Source: Prevotella sp.
Lineage (GTDB): Bacteria > Bacteroidota > Bacteroidia > Bacteroidales > Bacteroidaceae
NCBI GenBank assembly: GCA_017651265.1
Contig: JAGCDO010000002.1
Coordinates: 1-64,000 of the forward strand
Reading direction: 5' to 3'
DNA: 64,000 nt
In this document: positions 46,289-54,640 of the stretch, piece by piece
Numbering within the stretch: the stretch's first letter is position 1
Layout: every line of letters begins with the position of its first letter
Made by a program: the position numbers and the translations under genes
Notes under the pieces: generated by a model
The model's input: the letters and a program-made list of their open reading frames with translations, nothing else
What the model was told of the DNA's origin: nothing
The model's database searches: none

Positions 46289-47326
46289 ATGGTACGACTG
46301 GCGAGAAAGAAACAATACGCTGGTGAAAAGAAAGCGTCGATGAAACGGCGTGATGAACACCACGACTACACGGAACGACGTATGTACATGATCACTTTAG
46401 AGTTGGAAGGGCGGCGCCCGCTATTCGGTCATCTTGTTGGTGATGCTTTTGCTCCTGTAGGAAGTGAGTACGAACCGCGCATAGAACTTTCGGAACTTGG
46501 CTGTGCCGTGCAAAGCGAATGGATGGGCATACACGGCTATTACCCACAGATAGAAGTGGTGGCTGTTCAGATGATGCCCGACCACATGCATGGCATCCTC
46601 TTCGTCAAAGCTCCACTGCCCGTGCATCTTGGCCAGGTAATCTCGGGGTTTAAGGCTGGATGCAGGAAGAGGCAGAGAGCGTTAGCTGCGGCAGAACCGC
46701 AGCCTACGAGGAAAGGCGATTCTCTGCAAGTGGCGGCTTTGCCGTTGCAAGATAATGGGGCATATATCCAGCTTTTTGCCAAGGGCTACAACGATTTGAT
46801 TCTTCGTTCCTATGACGAACTACCTGCATGGAAGAACTACCTACGTGACAATCCGCGACGGTTGATGATGAAACGAGCTAACCCAGATAATCTGCGCCCT
46901 TTCTTCGATTTACATATCGGCTCTCATACATATAACGGCATCGGGAACCGTCGGCTGCTGTCTGCCCCCAGGCGCATAGCCGTCCGCTTGTCGCGCAGAC
47001 TTAGCAAAAGCGATATAGAAATGGAAACAAAGCGATACCTTGAAGTAGCAAGACAAGGAGCGGTGCTCATTTCCCCAGCTATCTCCCCTGGTGAGAAGTG
47101 TGTGATGAGAGCAGCCTTCAATGCCGGTCTGCCTACAATCGTATTGTTGGAAAACGGATTTACACCACTGTCGAAGCCTCATGGTGAACAGTTCTATGCA
47201 TGTGCCAAAGGACACTTGCTCATGCTCTCGCCTTGGAAGCATCATAATGAGAAGAGAACAATTACCGCGCAACAATGTATGGAACTGAACCTAATGGCTT
47301 TAGATTTGTGTAAGAACAACGGATGA
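46289..47326 (+). CDS. IS200/RAYT-like HUH (Y1) transposase with extra C-terminal Rossmann/DprA-like domain
   Basis: 345 aa from ATG 46289 (preceded by GGAAGAG). The open frame runs back to 46067, but that part lies in the repeats. The N-terminal ~205 residues are a Y1 HUH nuclease: HUH motif His99-Met-His101 in QMMPDHMHGILF, candidate catalytic Tyr167 in KGYNDLILRS, and the family's DNPRRLMMKR segment. Residues ~210-345 are not part of a normal IS200/RAYT. They read as beta-alpha-beta-alpha-beta: GAVLISPAISPGEK, VMRAAFNAGLPTIVLLENG, KPHGEQFYACAKGHLLMLSPW, which recalls DprA/lysine-decarboxylase-like Rossmann folds (inference). The single copy with elaborate upstream repeats suggests a domesticated REP-processing enzyme rather than a mobile IS. 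Confidence 0.82.
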   Translation: MVRLARKKQYAGEKKASMKRRDEHHDYTERRMYMITLELEGRRPLFGHLVGDAFAPVGSEYEPRIELSELGCAVQSEWMGIHGYYPQIEVVAVQMMPDHMHGILFVKAPLPVHLGQVISGFKAGCRKRQRALAAAEPQPTRKGDSLQVAALPLQDNGAYIQLFAKGYNDLILRSYDELPAWKNYLRDNPRRLMMKRANPDNLRPFFDLHIGSHTYNGIGNRRLLSAPRRIAVRLSRRLSKSDIEMETKRYLEVARQGAVLISPAISPGEKCVMRAAFNAGLPTIVLLENGFTPLSKPHGEQFYACAKGHLLMLSPWKHHNEKRTITAQQCMELNLMALDLCKNNG

Positions 47327-47358
47327 TCCTAAGTTTTTTGCATACTGTGGGGATGATA

Positions 47359-47390
47359 TTTGGTTAGTTGTATAATATTTTGTATCTTTG
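47359..47390 (+). promoter_or_regulatory. Promoter of the DUF6377 regulator
   Basis: TTTG (47359-47362), 20-nt spacer, TATCTTTG (47383-47390). ATG 47413 is 22 nt downstream. Confidence 0.75.
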
Positions 47391-47412
47391 CAAAAGAATC
47401 AACAATATAACC

Positions 47413-48987
47413 ATGAGGATAAGCTATTTACGAATCATCTGTTTATGCTGGCTGTTGTGCCGATGCATGATATTGCCCGCCCAGAACCTCGATTCGCTGT
47501 ACCGCTGTCTTGATAGGGAGATCGTGAAGTTCCCGCAGTATGTGGCGCAGCACGACCAGGAAGTGGCCGACCTGCAGGCGCGGTTGAATAGGGCCGCGGA
47601 TGATGATAGTAGGTACGACCTGAACTTCCAGCTGTATGAGAAATACTATCCCTTCAAGAATGACTCGGCGGTGTTTTACCTGCGCGAATGCATCGCTCTG
47701 GCCAAACGTATGAACCAACCGGAGAAGGTGGATCTGTGCTCGTCGCTGATGGCACTGCGGTGCTCGAATACGGGTATGTATGATGAGGCCCTGAACATCC
47801 TGTCGGAGGTGAAGGACCATTCGGGAACGTATTACAGGGCATGTGCGCATGTGTATAACGAGTTGGCTTACTATACCCACATGGAAGACCTGCAAGAAAA
47901 ATACCGTGAGCAGGCGAGGTATTACGAGGACTTGATGCTGCAGACGCTTCCTCCTACGGATGATGCCGTGATGCTGGCGCGCGAGATGCGGCTGCTGAAC
48001 AGTAATCAGCTGGAGGAGTCGATGAAAGTGAATGATGAGTGGCTGGCCATGACAGAACGCGGGTCGCACCGCTATGCCCTGGTGGCTCTCTATCGCTATC
48101 TGGAGTATAAGGCGAAGGAGGATTCGGTACAGATGATGTACTGGCTGTCGGAATCGGCTTTGTCGGATGTGCGCAATGGGGTGATGGACCAGGGCTCGTT
48201 GTGGGAGATGGCTAATCAGCTGATGCTGCAGGGCGATCTCGACCGCTCGTACCGCTATATCAACTTCACCAGTAAGTGCGCCAATACCTATGGCTCACGA
48301 CAGCGTAACTGGCAGATTGCCCCCTTGTTGTCGAGCATCGCCAGCGACTACAAGACCGCTAAGGAGCAGGCGATGAGTAAGCTCCGTCAGATGCTGTTCA
48401 TTATCAGTATCCTCGCCCTGAGTCTGGTGGCCTCGGTGTTCTATGTGAACCGTCAGCGCAAACGTCTCACCGCCGCCAACCGTCAGCTGTCGATGCTCAA
48501 CGCCCAGCTGTATGAATCGAACAAGGTAAAGGAGGAATATGTAGGACGATTCCTGCGACTGTGTTCTCTATACATCGATAAAATGGACAATTTCCGCAAG
48601 CGTATCAACAAGATGGTCAAGAACAGAGCCTACGAGGATCTGTACCAGGCAACACGCGGTCAGGAGTTCAAGGACAAGGAGCTGGAGGAACTCTACGAGA
48701 GTTTCGATGCAGCTTTCCTGCATCTTTTCCCCACCTTTGTGGAGCAGTTCAATGCCCTGCTGGTGCCTGAGGAACGTGTCACCTTACAGAAGAACGAGCG
48801 GATGAATACCATTTTGCGTATCTTCGCCCTGATTCGTTTAGGGGTAGAGGACAGTGGAAAGATTGCGGAGTTCCTGCATTATTCAGTGAACACCATCTAT
48901 AACTATCGGGCAAGGGTGAAGAACGCGGCCTTGGGTAACCGCGAGGATTTTGAACGACAAGTGCGAGAAATCGGTATTAAGCGGTGA
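47413..48987 (+). CDS. DUF6377-type TPR membrane regulator
   Basis: 524 aa. An in-frame ATG at 47368 lies between the promoter boxes and is rejected. Signal peptide (MRISYLRIICLCWLLCRCMILPAQ); TPR-like periplasmic helices opening LDSLYRCLDREI, characteristic of DUF6377; TM ~325-345 (MLFIISILALSLVASVFYV); cytoplasmic coiled coil, and a C-terminal HTH-like end (LIRLGVEDSGKIAEFLHYSV NTIYNYRARVK). Proteins of this type are thought to be membrane-bound transcription regulators. It is the nearest candidate regulator of the beta-glucan operon, with the RAYT locus in between. It converges on the RDD gene with a 6-bp gap. Confidence 0.85.
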   Translation: MRISYLRIICLCWLLCRCMILPAQNLDSLYRCLDREIVKFPQYVAQHDQEVADLQARLNRAADDDSRYDLNFQLYEKYYPFKNDSAVFYLRECIALAKRMNQPEKVDLCSSLMALRCSNTGMYDEALNILSEVKDHSGTYYRACAHVYNELAYYTHMEDLQEKYREQARYYEDLMLQTLPPTDDAVMLAREMRLLNSNQLEESMKVNDEWLAMTERGSHRYALVALYRYLEYKAKEDSVQMMYWLSESALSDVRNGVMDQGSLWEMANQLMLQGDLDRSYRYINFTSKCANTYGSRQRNWQIAPLLSSIASDYKTAKEQAMSKLRQMLFIISILALSLVASVFYVNRQRKRLTAANRQLSMLNAQLYESNKVKEEYVGRFLRLCSLYIDKMDNFRKRINKMVKNRAYEDLYQATRGQEFKDKELEELYESFDAAFLHLFPTFVEQFNALLVPEERVTLQKNERMNTILRIFALIRLGVEDSGKIAEFLHYSVNTIYNYRARVKNAALGNREDFERQVREIGIKR

Positions 48988-48993
48988 GGCTCC

Positions 48994-49716
48994 CTATATT
49001 TCTTCCAAGGCATAGTACTGATAATCCTTCACGATGCGCCAGAGGAAAGTGTCGTCAGCGCGCTCCAATGGTGTATTGATGTGAAGCAACTGCTTCACCT
49101 TTTCTGCCAAGGCATGGATGCGCGGGTCGTTGTCGGGCAGTTCCAAAGTGCGGGTAATCAAGTCGATCTGCTCTAAGGAGAGATCGGTTACCTGCGGATA
49201 AACAGGTTGGTAGTTCCGACTGAACTGGTTGAACTCATCCAAGCTCACCTGGATCTTGTCGTAGCTGTTGAGCTTGATGACCATCGTTCCTGCAGCGATG
49301 TCGCCAATGCGTTGGTTATCCTGATTCAGCAGCATCACCAGCACACCCAGTCCGCTCATGGTCGGACCATCGACAATGAATAATAGCCAGCGCATGATAT
49401 AGGCACCTAAACTCGGTGTGGAACCGTCTTTCTTCACCACACGCATCTTCAGCAGATGCTTACCGATGGTCTGACCGTGGTTAAAGATCTCGCACAACGG
49501 ACAATAGATGACGATGAGCAGGAAAATGAGCCAGAAAGGGAAGGGAACACCCGATGAAAGAGCGTCGTCTAACTTGGTCATCAAGTAGAAGAACGTGAAG
49601 CCGACAGCGCCTTGGATGAGCCAGTCAATAATTTGTGCACCAATGCGCTCGCCCACGCTGGCAGGCGTCTGCTGTATTTGCACATACTGTCCTGTGATGA
49701 TGTCCGATTGTGCCAT
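48994..49716 (-). CDS. RDD-family membrane protein
   Basis: 240 aa. RDD domain (~20-150): the Arg in GERIGAQIIDWLIQG, Asp-containing TM pairs, and GQTIGKHLLKMRVVKKDG. A ~90-residue cytoplasmic tail follows. It is divergent from the SpoIIM gene, with overlapping promoters (-7 box CAAAAGTA on plus = TACTTTTG on minus, 49752-49745), and belongs to the RDD/SpoIIM/MoxR cluster. Transport role unproven. Confidence 0.88.
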   Translation of the reverse strand: MAQSDIITGQYVQIQQTPASVGERIGAQIIDWLIQGAVGFTFFYLMTKLDDALSSGVPFPFWLIFLLIVIYCPLCEIFNHGQTIGKHLLKMRVVKKDGSTPSLGAYIMRWLLFIVDGPTMSGLGVLVMLLNQDNQRIGDIAAGTMVIKLNSYDKIQVSLDEFNQFSRNYQPVYPQVTDLSLEQIDLITRTLELPDNDPRIHALAEKVKQLLHINTPLERADDTFLWRIVKDYQYYALEEI

Positions 49717-49737
49717 TTCTCAACAATTCTTTTGTAT

Positions 49738-49772
49738 TTTGTTGCAAAAGTAAAAAAAAACTCCTATTTTTG
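49738..49772. promoter_or_regulatory. Divergent overlapping promoters for RDD (-) and SpoIIM (+) genes
   Basis: Plus: TTTG 49738-49741, 23 nt, TATTTTTG 49765-49772. Minus: TACTTTTG 49752-49745. The core elements interleave within 35 bp. Confidence 0.55.
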
Positions 49773-49809
49773 CAAGCGAATTGGGATAATATTGCCTTAA
49801 TCGGTTCAT

Positions 49810-50760
49810 ATGAAGGAAGTATCATTCATCAGACAGCACATTGACAAATGGCGTGAGATGGAGACGGTGGTGGAAAACGCTTCCGTTACCTCACCTGACG
49901 TGCTGGCCGATGCCTATACCGATATCACCAGTGATCTGGCCTTCGCCCAGACGCATTATCCCCATTCGCGTATTACTGTCTATCTAAACAACCTCGCCTC
50001 AGCCCTGCATAACGAGATCTACAGGAACAAACGTGAGAAATGGTCGCGCATGATTACCTACTGGACACGAGAGGTGCCACAAACCATGTACGAAGCCCGT
50101 AAGGAGTTACTTTATTCGTTCCTGATATTCGCGGTGAGCGTGTTGATTGGCAGTGTGTCGCAATACCATGATGTGGATTTCTCGCGCCTGATCTTAGGGC
50201 ACGAGTATGTGGATATGACCTTGCAAAACATTGAGAACGGAGAGCCGATGGCCGTGTATAACGGCGGTAATGAAACCTCGATGTTCCTGCATATTACTAT
50301 CAACAATGTGTTCGTGTCGTTTGTCATCTTCGTCATGGGCGTGCTTACCAGTGTGATGTCTGGCTATTATCTGTTCCAGAACGGGGTGATGTTGGGGGCG
50401 TTCCAGACCTTCTTCTTCCAGCAGGGATTGGGGTATGAGTCGATGCTGGCCATTTGGCTGCATGGTACTTTGGAGATCTCTGCCATCATCGTGGCTGGTG
50501 CGGCAGGTATCGCCATGGGAAACGGCTGGCTGTTCCCTGGAACCTATTCACGACTGGTGTCGTTCCGACGTGGGGCGAAGCGAGGACTGAAGATCATTAT
50601 CGGTACCGTACCGATATTCATTATCGCCGGTTTCATCGAGGGTTTCTTCACACGACATACTGAATGGCCTGATGCCTTACGACTAACGGTTATCCTTGGT
50701 TCGCTGGCGTTTGTGCTGTTTTATTATCTTTGGTACCCAAGGAAAATGAACTCGATCTAA
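49810..50760 (+). CDS. SpoIIM-family (stage II sporulation protein M-like) membrane protein
   Basis: 316 aa. N-terminal cytoplasmic helical part, then several TMs (LLYSFLIFAVSVLIGSVSQY; VFVSFVIFVMGVLTSVMSGYY; LEISAIIVAGAAGIAMG; IIGTVPIFIIAGFIEGFF). SpoIIM-like DUF95 signatures include NGVMLGAFQTFFFQQG and LAIWLHGTLEISAI. Not a sporulation protein here; the family regularly accompanies RDD, MoxR and DUF58 genes. Confidence 0.9.
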   Translation: MKEVSFIRQHIDKWREMETVVENASVTSPDVLADAYTDITSDLAFAQTHYPHSRITVYLNNLASALHNEIYRNKREKWSRMITYWTREVPQTMYEARKELLYSFLIFAVSVLIGSVSQYHDVDFSRLILGHEYVDMTLQNIENGEPMAVYNGGNETSMFLHITINNVFVSFVIFVMGVLTSVMSGYYLFQNGVMLGAFQTFFFQQGLGYESMLAIWLHGTLEISAIIVAGAAGIAMGNGWLFPGTYSRLVSFRRGAKRGLKIIIGTVPIFIIAGFIEGFFTRHTEWPDALRLTVILGSLAFVLFYYLWYPRKMNSI

Positions 50761-50774
50761 ATACTAACAATGAT

Positions 50775-51752
50775 ATGGAGATAACAGTAGATGCTGAAGG
50801 TCGTCAGCATATCCAACGACCCCTGATACCTTTGTACAAGGTGCGTAAATTTGGAGAAAAGATTAGTGATACGTTTGCGTTCATAGGCGAGAACATCCGA
50901 CCGCTGTTCAAGTACATTACTTATCTGTTGCTGCCCTTGTGTCTGTTTCAGGCCTTGGCATTCAACGGACTGATGTCGAATTATTTCTCAACGATAGGTA
51001 ATTTAGCTGGAGGAAATTTGGACAATGACAATATGTTCTTCTCCGATGGTATGCAAGGGATGTTGGGCAACTTTATCCTAACGATGCTGTTCTATACCGT
51101 TGGCTCCCTCATACTGGTCAGTCTTGTTTATGCGTTGATGTATCTCTACGAACACCGGGAAGGACGCCTCAGTGATATCACCTTCAGCGAGATCCGCAGT
51201 CTGTTGACACGTAACATCAAGCGTGGCGTCATCCTGACACTTGTAGGCTTGGTGATCGCACTGCTTTTCTTCGCATGGGTATTCTTGATGGTTATGGCCT
51301 CACCTTATATGTTCGTCGTGGCATATATAGTAGGACTGCTCATCATTTTCCCGCTGTCTCTGGCTGTACCCATCTATCTTTTTGAACACGTGAATGTGCT
51401 GGAAGCTTATTTTAAGGCGATTCGCTTGGGCTTCAAGACCTTCGGAGGTGTGCTGGCTGTAGTCATCGTACTGAGTCTGATTGTGGGTATCCTGCAGATG
51501 ATTACCACTTTGCCGTGGGAAATCGCCATGATCTTCAAGACCGGTCTGGGCTTGGATTCAGCCGACAATGCCTTTACCTCTTCGGTGGGTTACAGCTTCA
51601 TGACCTATATCCTTGGTGTAATCCAATGCTATGGAGCCTATCTGGTATATGCTATTCTCTTCGTCGGCATCGCCTATCAATATGGTCATGCAAGTGAGAA
51701 AATCGACCGTTTCACCGTAGAGAACGACATCGAGCACTTCGAAACACTTTAG
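50775..51752 (+). CDS. Polytopic membrane protein of the RDD/SpoIIM/MoxR cluster, unknown function
   Basis: 325 aa from ATG 50775; the earlier in-frame ATG 50730 overlaps SpoIIM and is less likely. At least five to six TMs (YITYLLLPLCLFQALAF; FTMLF-type at ~100-125; GVILTLVGLVIALLFFAW; VVAYIVGLLIIFPLSLAVP; VLAVVIVLSLIVGILQMI; SFMTYILGVIQCYGAYLVY). The position matches the conserved unnamed membrane gene between SpoIIM and DUF4129 in Bacteroidetes. Confidence 0.8.
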   Translation: MEITVDAEGRQHIQRPLIPLYKVRKFGEKISDTFAFIGENIRPLFKYITYLLLPLCLFQALAFNGLMSNYFSTIGNLAGGNLDNDNMFFSDGMQGMLGNFILTMLFYTVGSLILVSLVYALMYLYEHREGRLSDITFSEIRSLLTRNIKRGVILTLVGLVIALLFFAWVFLMVMASPYMFVVAYIVGLLIIFPLSLAVPIYLFEHVNVLEAYFKAIRLGFKTFGGVLAVVIVLSLIVGILQMITTLPWEIAMIFKTGLGLDSADNAFTSSVGYSFMTYILGVIQCYGAYLVYAILFVGIAYQYGHASEKIDRFTVENDIEHFETL

Positions 51753-51753
51753 T

Positions 51754-51785
51754 ACTATCAACTGTCAACTATCAACTGTCAACTT
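51754..51785 (+). repeat. TCAACTA/TCAACTG heptad array (intergenic)
   Basis: About four heptads begin 2 bp after the stop codon of the membrane protein and end 3 bp before the DUF4129 start codon. Same family as the coding arrays in pulA and GH3. Confidence 0.9.
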
Positions 51786-51787
51786 AC

Positions 51788-52417
51788 ATGGACACTCTCT
51801 CCTGCGATACCACCCTGCTCTCCTTGATGCGGAGTAACCCTGCTTATGACTACAGTCATGAGTTGGAGACACAGGAGGTGAGTCTGATGGACTGGATCTG
51901 GCAAAAGATCATGGAATTCCTGAATGACGTCTTTGGAGAGATAACAGGAAACCATATTACCACTCCGCTGATTGTCATGGTAGGACTGGCGTTGATAGGT
52001 CTTGTTCTGTGGTTCCTCTATAAGAAACGACCTGAACTGTTCCTAAGGAACGCCAAACGTCGTATGCTTGAAGATGAGGAGGGGGATACCATCTATGGAA
52101 TTGACTTTGATAAAGAGATACAATTGGCTACCCAGCAGGGCGACTATCGTGGCGCGGTGAGATGGGTGTATCTGCAGACTTTGCGCTATCTGAGTGATAC
52201 ACACCAGATTGACTGGCAGTTGTATAAAACACCTACCCAGTATGAGTACGAATGCCGTGAGGAGTCGTTCCGCGAGCTTACGAACCATTTTCTGCGCGTC
52301 CGGTACGGTCATTTTGAGGCTGATACCTCCTTGCTGGATGAGATGTGCAGACTGCAGGCGACTTTGAAGCAGAAGATGGTAGTGCCGGTAACTCAAGAGG
52401 AAGGAGGTGAGGCATGA
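51788..52417 (+). CDS. DUF4129-domain membrane protein
   Basis: 209 aa. One TM (~60-78, LIVMVGLALIGLVLWFLY). The DUF4129 helical domain follows in the cytoplasm: AVRWVYLQTLRYLSDTHQIDW ... YEYECREESFRELTNHFLRVRYG. It overlaps the DUF4350 gene by 4 bp. DUF4129 often forms the tail of transglutaminase proteins; here it stands alone, as usual in Bacteroidetes MoxR clusters. Confidence 0.88.
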   Translation: MDTLSCDTTLLSLMRSNPAYDYSHELETQEVSLMDWIWQKIMEFLNDVFGEITGNHITTPLIVMVGLALIGLVLWFLYKKRPELFLRNAKRRMLEDEEGDTIYGIDFDKEIQLATQQGDYRGAVRWVYLQTLRYLSDTHQIDWQLYKTPTQYEYECREESFRELTNHFLRVRYGHFEADTSLLDEMCRLQATLKQKMVVPVTQEEGGEA

Positions 52418-53694
52418 AGTTCAACCGTTGGTTCATCTTGTTTGTTGTCATCTTCCTCGCCCTCGTCTTCGTGGCCCAATACCGCATGCCGAGGAAGTTC
52501 GTGTGGACTCCTACCTTCAGTCATGCTGACAAGCAGCCCTATGGCTGCTATATCTTCGACAGTATTTTGTCAACCTCTCTGCCTCACGGCTATGAGGTGA
52601 ACCGCAAGTCATTGTACCAGATGAAGGATGATACGTGCAGAAGGGGTATCTTGATTGTGGTGGATAACATGAGCACGTGGGGTAAGACCGAGATCGGGAC
52701 GATGATCTCGCTGGCGGAGAAAGGGAACAAGATCTTGCTGGTGAGTAGCGGAACTGTCCCGTTACTCGAAGATACATTCGATATTTACACGCTCCATACC
52801 TATACGAACATGACTATCCGTCAGTTTGTCATGCAGAAAAAGAGTCGTGACACCTTGGTATGGGAAGCTGATTCGTTATTCAACCGTCAAGCCTACGCTT
52901 TCTACCCGCCTATCATGGAATCGAGAATAAGAAAGCGTAGTGACTCCCTCCCTTCAAGAGCACTCGCCACCGTCTATCCCAGAAGGGATGAATCGGGACT
53001 CCTTGTACGACCGGACACAGCGCATACGGCTTTGGAAGTGCCTATAGGCAAAGGTTGTGTTATCGTGGTCACCACGCCCTTGGCATTTACCAACTACGGA
53101 ATACTCGACAAACCGAACCATGAGTATGTCTTCCGTATCCTGTCGCATATAGCCGACCTCCCCGTAGTGCGAACCGAAGCCTATATGCCATTCATGGATA
53201 GTAAGGAGCAGTCGCCTTTGCGCTATTTCCTTTCGCAGCCGCCACTCCGATGGGCTGTAACGTTAGCTTTCATCACGGTCTTGGTATTTATGGTCTTTAC
53301 TGCCAAGCGGCGGCAACGCATCATCCCCGAGGTGGAGAAGCCAAAGAACAGGAACCTGGAGTTTGTGAAACTGATTGGTACGCTGTATTACCAGAAGAAC
53401 GATTACCGTGATCTGGTGCTGAAGAAATATGCTTATTTTACGGAGGAGATGAGAAGGGTGCTGCATGTGGATCTCACTGATAGAAGTGAGGACCAGCGCA
53501 CCTTTGAGGTCATTGCATCTCAGACCGATATGGAGGAGCAGGAGGTATCGAAACTGGTGAACACGATGCGAAAGCTTGAAGAGGAGGAGTTGGATGTGAG
53601 TCGTGCCACCATGGAATCGCTAATCAATCAAATATCTACTATATGGAAGAGAACCAATCAAGAACCGACCTCACCCAGTTCGCAGAGAAGGTGA
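52414..53694 (+). CDS. DUF4350-domain protein
   Basis: 426 aa. N-terminal TM (FILFVVIFLALVFVAQY), an extracytoplasmic GATase-like DUF4350 domain (YGCYIFDSILSTSLPHGYEV ... GILIVVDNMSTWGKTEIGTM, KGNKILLVSSG), a second TM (~283-300, WAVTLAFITVLVFMVF) and a helical cytoplasmic tail. Its 3' end overlaps moxR by 52 bp, so translation is likely coupled. Confidence 0.85.
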   Translation: MKFNRWFILFVVIFLALVFVAQYRMPRKFVWTPTFSHADKQPYGCYIFDSILSTSLPHGYEVNRKSLYQMKDDTCRRGILIVVDNMSTWGKTEIGTMISLAEKGNKILLVSSGTVPLLEDTFDIYTLHTYTNMTIRQFVMQKKSRDTLVWEADSLFNRQAYAFYPPIMESRIRKRSDSLPSRALATVYPRRDESGLLVRPDTAHTALEVPIGKGCVIVVTTPLAFTNYGILDKPNHEYVFRILSHIADLPVVRTEAYMPFMDSKEQSPLRYFLSQPPLRWAVTLAFITVLVFMVFTAKRRQRIIPEVEKPKNRNLEFVKLIGTLYYQKNDYRDLVLKKYAYFTEEMRRVLHVDLTDRSEDQRTFEVIASQTDMEEQEVSKLVNTMRKLEEEELDVSRATMESLINQISTIWKRTNQEPTSPSSQRR

Positions 53695-54614
53695 GGATGC
53701 TGAAAGAGAGTATCGCCAAGGTGGTGGTAGGACAGGAGCAGACGGTTGACCTGCTGCTTACGGCAGTCCTTGCCAATGGTCATGTGCTCATAGAAGGTGT
53801 GCCTGGCGTTGCCAAAACACTGCTGGCTCGTCTGATGGCCAAGCTGGTGGATGCCGAGTTCAGTCGTGTGCAGTTCACACCCGACCTGATGCCGAGCGAT
53901 GTGCTGGGAACAACGGTATTCAATATGAAGAGTGGCGAGTTCGACTTCCACCCAGGACCGGTCTTTGCCGACATCGTACTGGTGGATGAGGTGAACCGTG
54001 CTCCAGCTAAGACACAGGCGGCCCTCTTCGAAGTGATGGAGGAACGGCAGGTGACTATCGACGGGAAGAGTCATCGTATGGGGGATGTCTATACGATTCT
54101 TGCCACACAGAACCCTGTGGAACAGGAAGGTACGTATAAGTTGCCTGAGGCCCAGACCGACCGTTTCATGATGAAGATCACCATGGGCTATCCTTCCCTG
54201 GATGAAGAGGTGGAGATTCTGGAACGTCATCACCGTAACAGTGCACTGACACGACTGGAACAGATTGAACCGGTGATTACCAAGCAGGAACTGCTAACGA
54301 TGCGTCAACAGATGGAGCAGGTGGTGGTGGATCCCTCGCTCTTGCGCTATATCGCCCTGATTGTTCAGCAGACGCGTAGCAGTAAGGCAGTGTTCTTAGG
54401 GGCTTCGCCACGTGCTTCGGTAGCCATTTTGCAGACGGCCAAGGCTATGGCGATGATTCAAGGGCGCGACTTCGTGACGCCTGAGGATATTCAGTTCGTA
54501 ACTCCTTCTGTCCTGCAACACCGCATCATCCTTACCGCTGAGGCTGAGATGGAGGGATATACCGCCTTGAAAGTGGCGCAGCGACTGATTAACAAGGTGG
54601 AAGTGCCCAAATAG
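53643..54614 (+). CDS. MoxR-family AAA+ ATPase
   Basis: 323 aa. Walker A GVPGVAKT, Walker B IVLVDEVNRAPAKTQAALFE, sensor 1 ILATQNPVEQEGTYKLPEAQ. All match the MoxR subfamily, which acts as a chaperone for VWA/DUF58 partner proteins. It starts inside the DUF4350 gene. Heptads (GAAGTGA, GAGGTGA) begin at its stop codon. Confidence 0.95.
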   Translation: MEENQSRTDLTQFAEKVRMLKESIAKVVVGQEQTVDLLLTAVLANGHVLIEGVPGVAKTLLARLMAKLVDAEFSRVQFTPDLMPSDVLGTTVFNMKSGEFDFHPGPVFADIVLVDEVNRAPAKTQAALFEVMEERQVTIDGKSHRMGDVYTILATQNPVEQEGTYKLPEAQTDRFMMKITMGYPSLDEEVEILERHHRNSALTRLEQIEPVITKQELLTMRQQMEQVVVDPSLLRYIALIVQQTRSSKAVFLGASPRASVAILQTAKAMAMIQGRDFVTPEDIQFVTPSVLQHRIILTAEAEMEGYTALKVAQRLINKVEVPK

Positions 54615-54640
54615 AAGTGAGAGGTGAGAAGTGAGAGATG
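54613..54640 (+). repeat. GAAGTGA/GAGGTGA heptads spanning the moxR stop and DUF58 start
   Basis: Three heptads (54615-54635) join the TAG of moxR to the ATG (54638) of the DUF58 gene. Confidence 0.75.

Noticed and set aside
47368..47412. Upstream start of the DUF6377 gene
   Set aside because: This ATG lies between the -33 and -7 boxes; ATG 47413 begins a proper signal peptide.
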